The notes under the pieces: generated by a model | Seen by the model: the letters and a program-made list of their open reading frames with translations, nothing else | Told to the model about the DNA's origin: nothing | The model's database searches: none | Source of the DNA: Ceratothoa steindachneri | Taxonomy: Eukaryota > Arthropoda > Malacostraca > Isopoda > Cymothoidae | Reading direction: 5' to 3' | DNA: 64,000 nt | Assembly (NCBI GenBank): GCA_963969495.1 | Contig: OZ018326.1 | Location: 174,195,056 to 174,259,055, forward strand | Position numbers and translations under genes: made by a program | Shown here: piece by piece, positions 1-10,659 of the stretch | Numbering within the stretch: the first letter of the stretch is position 1 | Layout: every line of letters begins with the position of its first letter

Positions 1-1255
1 TAGTGAAAAGTAAGGTGGCATCTGTTTAGGAGTAAAAATGAGAGCGATTCTTCTTCTGAAATGAAAAGTAAAGGCTGCACTTTTTCTGGAGAAAAAAATA
101 GGGTGGCTCCTATTCAAGAGTGGAAAGTAAAGGTGTATCTTCATTACAAGTGAAAAGTATAAGTAGCTCTTCTCCTCGAGTAAAAAATGAAGATAGCTCA
201 ACTTCAGGAGTGAAAAGTAAGGGTAATTCTTTTTCAAGAGTGAAAATTAAGGTTAGCTCCTCTACTGGAGTAAAAATTAAGTGTGGAGGACCCTCTTTAG
301 GAGCATTAAGTAAGGGAAACTTTTCTTCATGAGTAAAATGTAAGGGTGAGCTGTATAAAGTTTGAAGGTAAGGATGTTTCCTCTTCAAGAAAGAAAATTA
401 ATTGTGGCTCCTCATCTCAATAAAAATGGAAGCGCTTCTCTTTAGGCGTGAAAGTAAGGGTGGCCCATATTAAGGTATTTAAAATAAGGTTGTCTCCTCT
501 TCTTGATTAAAGAATAAGAGTGGCTCATCTTTGCAAGTAAAAAATATTTATGGCTACTTTTCACGTGTGAAACGAGAGACTGGTTCATCCTCAGTAATAA
601 AAAGTAATCGTAGCTCCTCATCACGAGTGAAAACGTTACTCCTCTTCAGAAGTGAAAGTAAGGGAGGCTTATCTTCAGCAGTGAGAATTAAGGGTGGCTC
701 CTGTTCAGAAGTGAAATGAAACTGTGTCTTCTTTTCAGTAGAGAAAAGTATGGTTTGCTCCTCTTATCGATTAAAAAGTAATGTTTGATCACCCTTTATT
801 AAATAAAACTAGCAATGGCTGATCTTTACTAGTAAAATGTAAAGATCGCTGCTGTTCAGTACTCAAATTATGCGTGCCTTATCTATAGGAGAGTTAGGTA
901 AGGGTGTCTCATCTTCAGTGGTTGAAAAGTAGGAGGGCATCTCTACATGAGTCAAAAGTAAGGTCAACTCATCTTCAGGAATAAAATCTAAAAGTGACTT
1001 TTTTTCAGATTTGAAAAGGATGTCTCCTCTTTAGTATTGAAAAGTAAGTGTCGTCATCTTCACGAGTGAAAGTAATGGTGTTTCATCTTTAGAAGTAAAA
1101 AGTAAGAGTTCCTCCTCTTCAGGAGAGAAAGTAAGGGTGGCTCCTCTTCCGGAGTGAAAACCAAAGGAATAAAAAGTGACAGTAGCTTCTATCTTAAAGT
1201 AAACAGTAAAGGTAGCCTCTTTTTATAAGTGATAAATTAGGGTGGCTAAACTTAA
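1..1255 (+). repeat. 30-bp degenerate minisatellite, 10-residue peptide repeat
   Basis: About forty degenerate units of roughly gtgaaaagtaagggtggctc plus cctcttcagga follow head to tail from the window edge. Because 30 is a multiple of three, frames stay open across several units: 120-332 and 531-719 read as repeats of the type VKSKGSSSSG. On the other strand 110-388 reads as repeats like LLFTPEEE. Stops and indels break it up, so I see no intact gene. It may be a pure minisatellite or the decayed remains of a repeat protein whose start lies outside the window. Confidence 0.8.
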
Positions 1256-1410
1256 GGTAAATCATGTTAAAATGTTCTTGATAACAGAGTTCGTAGCATG
1301 AGTATAATTTATTATTCAGTAGGTTTCGCCGAGCGAGCTAACGTAGCCGACCGCACTGACCTACGCCGAGCAATGCTGAGCTCCGCCGATCCGCATTCAT
1401 ACGCATCAAT

Positions 1411-1574
1411 AATTATTATATCCCATAATACAAGTGTAGGTGTGCACGGAAGAAGCAATCTCGAGCGGATTAGAGAAGGCAGCTTATTCCTTCAATGCCT
1501 AACTTGATTATATGGTTTAATTATAGGTATTGCTTCTTCCCTGCACACCTAAACTTGTATTCTGGGATATAATT
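1411..1574. repeat. Inverted repeat (hairpin), ~47-bp arms
   Basis: The arm at 1411-1460 is nearly the reverse complement of 1529-1574; the match covers the stretch around tgcttcttcc, gcacacct and gggatataat with only a few mismatches. The spacer is about 68 bp. It could be a small foldback element or the two ends of a short non-autonomous transposon. No coding signal is seen. Confidence 0.8.
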
Positions 1575-2239
1575 CTTGTGGTAGCCCAAGCAGAGAAAGC
1601 TGCTTTCTTTTTTAAGCACGCTAAGGTCAGATCTTTAAAGAAAGTGATAGATATGGAGGACGGAAATCTGTGTGGAAGAATTATAATCGAGGATCCACCT
1701 ACAGGCGTTGGGCTTGAAGCATAGATGCCCCTGTTGTACCTGACACTCCCTTGTGGTTTCAGTCCTTGAGAGATGAAAAGAAGATTGCTTGAATATACAA
1801 TCCCTGTAACCGGAGGATGTTGATTATTCAGAACTTAGGTTGGGTTAGATAATTTTAGTTTATGTCAGAGACACGCCCCCCCAAAAAAGTAAATGCGTTT
1901 GAATCATGCAAAACGTGACCACCGATTTGGCAATTGCTATCCTCCCTTACGATGTTAAATAATAAATTAACCTAACATAGGTTATGATGATCAATAGAAC
2001 ATCCTTTTTTCCCAAGTCGTAGAAGGTGAGGATGATCAGCTGCGTAAACTTAGACCGATCGATTCTTAAATGTCCAGTCTTGCAAGATAGGATGTTAAAG
2101 TAATCCCAAATTGATAAAGAAAATAGAATATAAAGAGAAACGAACAAATTAACAGATGGATAAAGATGGCCAGAGGAACATAATTCCAAAGATAGTTAGA
2201 CAGAGGACGACGATAGCGTTTGTATAGCATGTTACTACA
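1575..2239. other. Spacer, nothing recognised
   Basis: AT-rich sequence. I see no coding similarity, tRNA-like fold or clear repeat between the hairpin and the 21-bp array. Confidence 0.5.
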
Positions 2240-2490
2240 CCTTTTCACCCTCAAATTAAAAAAAATGTTTTTCAAGTTAAAAGAGTTTACTTTCATATTA
2301 GAAAAGTTGACTTGCAAATGAGAAATGTTTAACTGAAAAATAAAATAGTAAACATTTAAATATAAAAAGTTGACTTTCAAATTAAAACACTCGGATTTCA
2401 AATTATAAATGGTGAACTTCTACTTAAAAAAGCCAACTTTCAACTTAAAAATATGACTTTCAATTTAGAACAAATGAAATTCAATTAAAA
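2240..2490 (-). repeat. 21-bp AT-rich tandem repeat
   Basis: Units around ttgactttcaaattaaaaag recur about every 21 bp. On the minus strand this reads as a 7-residue repeat of the type FNLKVNF, open for several units inside 2066-2401. No start context or known domain supports a gene, so I call it a minisatellite. Confidence 0.65.
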
Positions 2491-3180
2491 AATATAATAT
2501 CACCTGAATGTACGTAACATCAATAGCACTAATTTCGCAACCAACCTACTCAAAAATAACGTAGTGTTTTCGCTTCTTAGCCACTTATTTCTTCATGAAA
2601 TATTATCTTTTATATATAAAACATTCGTAAGAGTCATATCTCCTGTATTACTTACCATAGGCGTTTGTAATGATAAACTGCTGAAAATTAGAAAAAGAAC
2701 ATTCTCCTTCAGTCATCTTCCGAATGTTTCCAACATTTCGGACACCCTCTACCATTTTGTTAAAAGCCTACTTTCGGAGCTTGTGAGATTTCTTCCTATC
2801 ATATTATTAAGTGGTGGAATTTGGGGTAAAGATTCAAGATTCCATAAAGTTAGAATATAGAGAGAAGGATAGGATAGTAGAAAACATTGTATAAACCGTG
2901 TGTTAATGGGATAGTAGTGAATGTAGGATGATAGATGAAGGTGATGTTGTTTGGATGAGAATGATTTGTACCAGGTTGCCTGGCTAACGCTTTCCTTTTT
3001 GTTTTTTTATTTTGCTTTCTGATGCGATGCGATATTTTGGCATTTGAGCCTTTTTTTTTAATTTGCTCAATTGAGTATCTCTTATAGGCTTGTTTGTTAT
3101 TATTATTTTTTTTAGGCTTATTTCGCTTGATGCAGTTTTTTTGTTTTCCCCCCTTTTCTCTATAAATATATTTTCCTTAT
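2491..3180. other. Spacer, nothing recognised
   Basis: Low-complexity T-rich sequence. The open frame at 2564-2860 (98 codons) has no recognisable domain and is treated as chance. Confidence 0.4.
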
Positions 3181-3362
3181 AATCTACATCTACATCTAGT
3201 AGGTAGTCAATTTCGGTTTGTCTTCTTTAGGTGATGTTATATATTTTGGTAATTTGGTCTTCGTTCTATAAATGTTTTTATTTCTATATCAGAATGATGT
3301 CCGTTAATGTTCTTTTTAAACTTCCATCGAATCTTCGTTTGTATCAAGTCCAGCGGATCTCG

Positions 3363-6190
3363 TTATTCGTCACGGTGTGTTGGTTTATTCCATTTTGCGG
3401 TTATATTTTTTAGAATTTCCCATAGCTTTTTTGCACGGTTTTGTAAGACTATGTTTAGAGGTTTTATTTCAGTGCTTCTGTGGAGTACTTCTGATGAGAT
3501 ATAATCCAGTATTCTTGAATTAGTGATAAATCTTGTCACCTTGTTTTGTACTCGTTGGATTCTTTTTATCTGTGAGTTGCTTAGCGTATTTAGCGGTGTT
3601 GTCGGGTACAAAAGCTTTGGGCGGACTAAGACCAAATATAGTTTCCTTTTATTTTGGTTGAAATGTTACGAACTCTGTACAGCGTTGACAAGGTTATTTT
3701 GGCCTCGATGATTTTTTGGACGTCAATTAAGAGTATGGATATGCCTCTCCATCCTCTCTTACAGCAGCTGTTTTGCTTCTGCTTATGGGTATAAGTTTGA
3801 ACTTGTCTTTGTTGGTTTTTATTTTGTTCCTTTTCTCGTAGTCGTTTAGGTTTTTTTATCTCCTTTGTTGTTCTTTGGGCAATATCTTGGGGATTCTGCT
3901 TTTAGCTGGTGATTATATGTGTGATGTCATCCACAAATTGGATGTACATCGCGCATTCCTCGGTTGGGTGTGGGAGGTCCCTCGTGTATACGGTATATAA
4001 CGTTTGGGAGAGGCATCCTCCCTTGAGGGACACATTCCTGTAAGGCGAATGGGATACCCGTTCGGCCGTTTATATGCAATGCGTCTTTTCGTTCGTCCAG
4101 GTAGTTGCATAACGTGTTGCATGGGTTTATATCTAAATCAAGGCTACAGATTTTGGCCTTTAAATCGGGCAATTACACCTTGTTGAAGTCTTTAGCAACA
4201 TCACGGAGTATTAGATCTACTCTGTTGCCTCGCGCTGTTTCCGTAGCGATTTTCTCTGTTAGGATCGCAAGCGCGGTGTTCGTTCCTCGCTTGCTCCTGT
4301 ACCCGTGCTGTTGTGAGTTGTAGAGGTTTTTATGATTAAAGTGTTTGATTAATCTTTTATTTAGGAACTTTGCAAAGAGTTTGCCTAGAAACTCCAATAG
4401 CGAGATCGGGCGGTAGCTTTCGACTTGAGGTTTTGGTTTGCTCGGTTTCAGTATGAAATCATCTTCACGTTTTAAATGTTTTGGGAAAGTATCCGATATT
4501 TAGGCAGGCATTAAAGATCTTCACTACCGACTTATGTACGTTTTCCGGGGCATTAATTAGCTGTGCCTTCCTTATGCCACTTTGAACTGGTGCTTTGTGC
4601 TTAGACAATTTTATGGCTGATAAGTATTCAGCCATTGTAAAGAGCTTCCCTTCCCCAGGAGGCTGTCTCTTTCTTCGTTGACATGTCTGAATGGTATTAG
4701 ACGTTCTTGTTGTACTACTAAGGTTCGTAAGATATATTCCTCGTAATTCATGTCATAATCTTGGTTTTATTCAGGTGATAGAGAAAATATACTTTTCCAG
4801 TGTCTTTGGAAGTGCTCTTTGAGTTCTTTCTATTGCACTTCCTGGCCTTGTATTTTCAGTTTTATTCTCTAAGCTGGTTGTGGTCCTCGTACTTTCCTGT
4901 ACTCTCTCCAAAATTTCCTCGGATCTGTTCATATATCCATTTTGCTTATTATCTTGTTTCATATTTGGTTTGAGTTTTCCTTAATGAGTATACCTATTTG
5001 CCTTCTAATTACGGTTGATCTTCGGTATCTTTCCATTGTTTTTCCTAACTCCCTAATTTCTTTTATCAGATTATGAAATTCTTCCATTTTTACTACTATC
5101 TCTTGATTCTATCTAGGTGCCAGTAAGGTTCTGTAGTCTATTGTTGGGTTTATATCTTGTCCGCTTCGCTGATTTTTTTAGTGATTAATTTTAGTTGGTT
5201 TTCTATTTCAGCAGTACCTAGTTGTTTAGAGGACCAGTTTCCGTTGTGCTTCGGTATTGTTTCTATCCGTTCCAGTCTGTTTTTCTGGTAGCTTTTCTGT
5301 TTGGTATTTTGATTTGGATGGGTAAGGCTGAGATGGTAGTAATCATACTTAGATAGTCGGAAGGAGTTGTGGGTCCTAGTTTTGTGTGGTGATTTAGGTT
5401 GAAATTTTGGTACATAAGTACGATGTTTGGAGTTGTTGAGGCTTGGGCTGTTAGTTCAGTTATGAGTTCTGGCCCTTATCTGCTTATCATGTTCCTTTGT
5501 ATCAATATTTGAAGGGTTTTTCCTGCTCGGTTTGTGTAGTTTGTGTAACCTGCCTCTCTGCATCTTGGATAGAGGTTTCCTGTTAATATGGTTGAGGCCT
5601 GTCGACGAAAAAGTTTGAGAAAATTGGGAGTTGGTAAATACGAGCGTCTTGGGCGTTGATATGCCCCAGCTATGACTAGATCTCTTGTGATCATTTTTAT
5701 TTTTATAGCCAGATACCATTCTTCTAAGTCGTTTATCTCTGTAAAATGGATTCCGTTTTTGAGGCCAATTGCTACACCATCGTATCTTGTTTGGGAGTAG
5801 TTCGTGGTAGTAAATTTATAGCTTGCAATTCTTATGATCTTAATCTAGGTGTTAATTCCATGTTCGGATAGAATAATTATGTCCGGGTCTTCTTTTATTA
5901 TTATGTTTGAATATGATTAATCTTTTCTTTCGCCAGCCGTTTAAATTAAGTGTGAATATTTAAATTTTTCGTTAGTACGTATCCATGTTTAATTATTTGC
6001 TGTGGTCCCATCCTGTCTTGTTTTTTTCGGGCAGCCTGGGAAACGAGTGCGTCTATTACGTTTTTTCTTGAATTTACCTTTTTAGATGTTTTGGCGTGAT
6101 TCTGAGGTGATATGTATCATGCCTTGCCCTAATGCATTATGAACCTCAGTCTCTTCGGCGTCTGCCTCATATTCCTATCTGTATTTTCCC
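3363..6190 (-). pseudogene. LINE copy A ORF2: endonuclease + reverse transcriptase
   Basis: Decayed ORF2. The endonuclease part (about 5950-5480) shows EDPDIIILSEHG, RYDGVAIGLKNG, then LVIAGAYQRPRRSYLP and a degraded GDLNARC box (reads GNLYPRC). The reverse transcriptase part (about 4480-3660) includes the fingers motif SQQHGYRSKRGTNTALA. After a frameshift comes the catalytic box YIQFVDDITHII (codons for FVDD at 3926-3937 on the minus strand). The C-terminal region at 3635-3363 reads RPKLLYPTTPLN and IKRIQRVQNKVTRFI. The product would nick the target DNA and copy the element RNA by target-primed reverse transcription. Several stops and frameshifts show it is not functional. Confidence 0.78.
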
Positions 6191-6210
6191 TTAACTAGTC
6201 CGTCTACGAT

Positions 6211-7373
6211 TTATTTTTGTTTAAATTGCTTAGGTATCAGTTTGGCGTGAGAACCGTAAATTTTTATGTTAAGATGCGTGGTATACACTTTTGATTTTTG
6301 CTTCTGTTTTGTGCGTTCAGGGGTCGTCTTTGGGCTTTCTTCTTCGGTGGATTCTTCCTCAAAATCGGTATTCATTTCGGTTCCGTCTTCTTCTATGTTT
6401 GCATGTTTCGGAGTCTCTTCTTGGGTTATGTTTCTTTTGTACAGTTTGCTCGAAGGAGGGTTGTCCGGGAACCACATTTTTTGAAGCCCGTTCTTTTCCA
6501 GCATGGTGTTCAATTCGTTTACATATTACCCTGGTTTAGTCATGTTTACGAAGTGGGCGTGCATTATACAGATAATTAAATATGGCCTCATGTTTCCCTC
6601 TATGTTCACCGTTGTGGTCTGTGTGGCTACTGTTGCAGTGTTTCCACTTCCAGTTGCTGCAGCATAGGAGGTATTTTTTCTTCTTTCTTTTTCTGTGCTT
6701 ATTTCGAGTGTTTCCGTTCGTATGAACTGCTTCTTTATTGGGCAATATATAGTCAGTGTTCTGTGGGCATTTCAGCAGTTTAAGCATTTCTTTACCGTAC
6801 TCCTGCATTGGTCCCACCTGTGTTCTTGGCTTGCGCATTCGGAGCATGCTTTTCCTTTGTAATTGCAGTCTTTGGTCAGATGTTTGTCGAGGGCGTAACA
6901 TATGAAGCATACATGCACGGAAACAAATATCTCCCTCTCGATTTGATCGGGTGAGATTTTAGTATAGAAGGCAAGCAGTCCTTGTTTCGAGGCTTTTGGG
7001 GTCATTTCTGTAGATATAAATACCACTTTGAAGACATGGTTGTGCTCTTCTCCATTTTTGTTTTTGAATTTGATTATCCCTTCGATCTTTGCGCAATCCT
7101 GTTCTTTATTGAGTTCTTACTTGATTTCTTTTGGAGTGTGCTCACTGATCCAGGGGTCGAGCCGTCTGCAAATCACAGATCTTTTCGTTTGTGCGTCCGG
7201 AGGGGGAGGGGGGTCCAAGGTGCGATCTTTTCCAGTTTCTTTGCTGCGTTTTCGTTCAGACGGAGATCTAGGTCCTTTTCTGTGTCGCAAAGCGCCACAT
7301 ATCCGTTGTAATGTTCTTTTAGTCTAAGGAGTATGAACCCAATATCAGCGTAGATACTCCTTAGTGCCAATTC
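6211..7373 (-). pseudogene. LINE copy A ORF1 (nucleic-acid-binding, zinc knuckles)
   Basis: Broken ORF1 of the LINE. Such proteins bind the element RNA and form the ribonucleoprotein. The fragment 7173-7370 is the N-terminal region. 6772-7026 carries three C-x2-C-x4-H-x4-C type knuckles, seen as CFICYALDKHLTKDC and CSECASQEHRWDQC and then a started third (CLNC). A different frame continues through a Lys/Arg-rich stretch, and 6211-6513 holds the motif NGLQKMWFPDNPPS followed by an acidic/basic tail. The same WFPxNPPS motif recurs in copies B and C, which ties the family together. At least two frameshifts are needed to read it through. ORF2 follows directly on the same strand. Confidence 0.72.
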
Positions 7374-7449
7374 GCGAGATGGTTTATTCGATTACCTTGT
7401 TATTGTAGATCAGTTAGCTTTCTTTTTGGCTCTGCTTTCTGTTATTTTT

Positions 7450-8740
7450 AGCCCCTTGTTTGAAGTTCTAAGTTCTGTTTTCTTCATCGCTTAGTACTGT
7501 ACGATTAAGAACATCCTTCATGAAGTTTCCTTCTATTTTATCTCATATTTTCTGGGCGCGTTCTTGTATGACTTGGTTTAGTGGTTTCAGATTGGTTCTA
7601 GGTGAAGTTTACTGAACGAGATTCTTTCGGATCTGGATGTGTTTGCTATACTTATATAGAGTTGTTTATTTTTTGAAGATTTACATTTGGTCGTTTAGAT
7701 CTTGTATAACGTGCAGATGGGAAATATTGGGTAGGTTAAAATTGGCCATACGAAAACGAAGTAAAGATATATCTAAACCCTTTAAGATTGAAGAAGGCTC
7801 GTTTAGAATGAATAATCATTTTGTTTGTATGCGCATTGTATAAGTTCTTTGTTATTTTAACCAATAAAAGTTTCTATGTGAGCCATATGGATAATTGATG
7901 CTTTTGGTGGTTATACGATGCGTTTTTCTCCCGTTTAATGCCAGTTGGTGTTGGGTTTATTTCAATTCTTTTTTCGAAATTGTTGACATTTTTTTTATTT
8001 CGATTGCCGCTCGTTGTCTCATATCTTTTTATAGTCACTTGAAAATAATCTTAGAGATGTCGTCCGACAGTTGGACCTATTTATATTTGTCTTGCGTGGG
8101 GTTTGCGGGAGGTTTTTCGTGTACAAGGTCTAGAGGATAGGCGTTAGCTCCTTACTACTGGAGATCCCAGGGGAAAGTTTGAGTGGTGTAATGGATGATG
8201 GTAAGTTTCTTTCCTTTCGTTGTCTTCTAGGTGGTTTATTACTCTCATTTAAGAGGTTTTCTAGGAGGCTTTCCGATAAACTTCAAAAGTGAGATCATTC
8301 GGTAGCTTTCAATTTGGGTTTTAGGTTTGTTAAACTTGTGTATCATCATCCTTGCTGTCTTCAATGCGAATGATACTCGTAAGTATCCAATATTTAGGCA
8401 TGTGTTTACAATTTTTCCTATTGCTGTGTATAATCTTCGGTGCATTTTGAATGTGGTGCATAGTAATTCCCCTTACTCCTGGGATCTTCTTGAAATAATT
8501 TTAGAGCTGTGGTTACTAAATTCTTGTAGTATAAAGGCCTAGCTTCATTTCTTTGCTTACGATATTCATTAACTCATGAGTAGGGTGTTAGCTCGAGCTC
8601 TTTCTCTTCTAACTGCCGTGTGATCCGTTTTTCAAACACAACCTCGAAGTTTTAGTTTTTTTCAGAAGTGATGGAGAAGATTTTTAACTAGTGCCTCCGG
8701 AATCGTTCTTCGATCACTCTGTCCTATATTATCATGTCAT
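7450..8740 (-). mobile_element. LINE copy E remnant (same family, internally deleted)
   Basis: Minus-strand reverse transcriptase remnant next to copy A. 8445-8245 reads as the fingers region (TARMMIHKFNKPKTQIES, then YRMISLLKFIGK), corresponding to the YRPISLL motif. Further down, at about 7770-7690, the motif FVWPILTYPIFPI matches the RPKLLYP block near the ORF2 C terminus of copy A. The catalytic middle is not recognisable, so part of the domain is lost. The junction with copy A near 7450 is approximate. Confidence 0.55.
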
Positions 8741-8809
8741 CCCCCTATATAAGTTCTATTTGTTCCTTTGATTCGGAAATTTTTAGTCTCCTATATTCGT
8801 TCCAAAGGC

Positions 8810-9016
8810 TCTTTGGTCTTTGATCAATGGCTTCTTTCCCGATGCCATTGCTCGTTGAAATTATATCCGAGCACACTGATCGTTGACTTCTGTCGAGGAA
8901 TAAATTGTCTCCCCACTTTTGTCGGAGAATTATTGTTCAACTGTGAACCATTTACAATAAACTCCGAAACAATCCCTTTCTGTCAAAGTATTTATTTTTT
9001 GTTCATTGACCTTTAG
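8810..9016 (+). repeat. 28-bp satellite, left block
   Basis: Degenerate copies of the same unit as in the long array to the right (for example atgccattgctcgttgaa and gatcgttgacttctgtcgag). This block is separated from the main array by the LTR-like stretch at 9030-10640. Confidence 0.65.
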
Positions 9017-9029
9017 CGAGCCAGTCTGA

Positions 9030-10640
9030 CACCACTTAGGAAGGGAAATAATTCTTCTATTGGCTGAGTGGACTCCGGATTCGTCTAAAGGAGTCTAATT
9101 ATTGAATTATGAGAGTACTACAGTGTTTAATCAGTTTTAAGGAAAGAGCCGGTCAGTACGTATGGATCTAGTAAAATACCAAGTATTAACCAAAATATAT
9201 AACTTTTAATTCTCTGAGTTTAACATGGTCTTCGATCACACGATTCGAATATTGGCCTACTTCTGACGAGAGCTCTGATCAAAACATAGTAGGCTTTACG
9301 TAAACAAACCAATTGCTAGATAACTAATCTCTGGAGGTCTCTAAGTTACAGAGTTAAACCACAATTTACTCTCAGTAAACTAACTAAAATATTACAGAAG
9401 TCACAAAATACTATTTCTCCCTTAGTTAGCTTGTGACAGTTTTAAAAATCCTAATTAAGTAAAACAAATATATATAGTCATTCGGCCTTACATGACCTTG
9501 ATCGAAAGAGAGGTTGACGGATGTCGCTATACTGGATTTTTCATCGAATCTTCCGGAGACTCAAGACTTTACGATGAAGGGGAAATTCAGGTGTGCCGTT
9601 ATAACGTTGAAGGGGTGGAATGAGGGAGTTGTCATGGTGACAGTAGAAACCGATGTCGATCTCTTCTTATGATTTTATCGATCCAGTTATAAGTAAAAGA
9701 CTACCTTAGACTTCTCAGCTTTAAGCACTTGCGGCGATTACTTTATCTCAATGAACGGCAAGGCATTCGTTGGAGAGAGGGGTTGTGCTCTCTAGCTCAA
9801 GGAGTACTCTTCTTTGTAGCTCTCGAGTTCTTCTTGTACCTTCGTCTACTTCGCAGAGTTACCAAACTGGGTTTTGGTATATGGGGTAATCCCGAGAGTA
9901 ATTAAAGGGAACTTACTTGGGAATCAATTCTTCTTCTTTCAAAATTAATGAGATTTCGACTTGAGAGTCCTTCGAGAGTGAGCTGATAACTTATTTTATC
10001 TTCCTCCCGAAATTCCTGTCTGGCACTTAGGAATTTTGATCAAGTCAGACCTCTTGCTCTGTCTGCGAAGGATGAATCGGGATGGCACCGATACGAAGAC
10101 AACACGAACTTCTAAATCTTAGAAGTCGAGTCCGGAACAGTGTAAGGGACTGATCACAAAAATCTAGTCTTCTATCGTCTCTAATATAATAATCTTGTTT
10201 CCTTCCTTACGGGGCTTATTTATAACTGGGGGACCGCCCCAACTAAGGGGGATGGGGTAATGCCACTGATAAAAGCGCAAGGGGGTAGGGGGTGTCAAAC
10301 TGCCGAGCCCAAGTCTGCTTCTAAAGGAGATATATCGACAACCGTCCCACTATTTCTCCCCCGTGGTCTTTTGTTCTTAGGCTGCTCTTTAGCGCTGTAA
10401 CCGCGGGCCTCCTGACCTCGTAGGTAATCGGATCTTTGAGTTCCGTGATTAACTGGGTGTTTTGCCCAGCGAGTTGTTCAAACCGTCAGTTAGATGGATT
10501 TCTTCTTCAATTTTGCTGGGGCCAGATCAGAGCCATTCGTCAGTTTGACTGTTAGTAAAACGCCTACCGTTCTCACGCACCTCTAGTTCTTGTTATTTTC
10601 TTTCGCTCTCTCCGAAGATGGATTTTAATATATATGTCAG
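9030..10640 (-). mobile_element. Possible LTR-retrotransposon fragment inside the satellite
   Basis: A block without satellite units, with satellite on both sides. Read on the minus strand, it shows a short coding-like tail (LKDPITYEVRRPAVTALKS, about 10450-10380), then a purine-rich run (gggggagaaatagtggga, about 10370-10350), then a start TGTCGATATA. A TATA-box-like TTATAAATAAGCCCC lies about 120 bp further in. The block ends near 9040 with tggtgtcaga, which resembles a primer-binding site of Gypsy-type elements. I infer a long terminal repeat of about 1.3 kb. No second LTR copy was found, so the call is tentative. The region 29400-29480 has a similar gggagaataagagtgggaca string on the minus strand. 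Confidence 0.35.
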
Positions 10641-10659
10641 CTTGGGTTGAGTTACGTTT

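Larger units (their letters stand above)
3183..7400 (-). mobile_element. Jockey-like LINE, copy A (decayed, near full length)
   Basis: A non-LTR retrotransposon read on the minus strand. ORF1, with Cys/His zinc knuckles, lies at about 7370-6211. ORF2, with an APE-type endonuclease and reverse transcriptase, lies at about 6190-3363. The low-coordinate end has a short ctacatctacatct repeat (3183-3198), plausible as the 3' tail. Frameshifts and stops are scattered, so it is inactive. It shares ORF1 and ORF2 motifs with copies B, C, D and E. The 5' boundary near 7400 is approximate. Confidence 0.8.

Noticed and set aside
2564..2860. 98-codon open frame
   Set aside because: No recognisable domain, no repeat-family or neighbour support; likely chance in AT-rich DNA.
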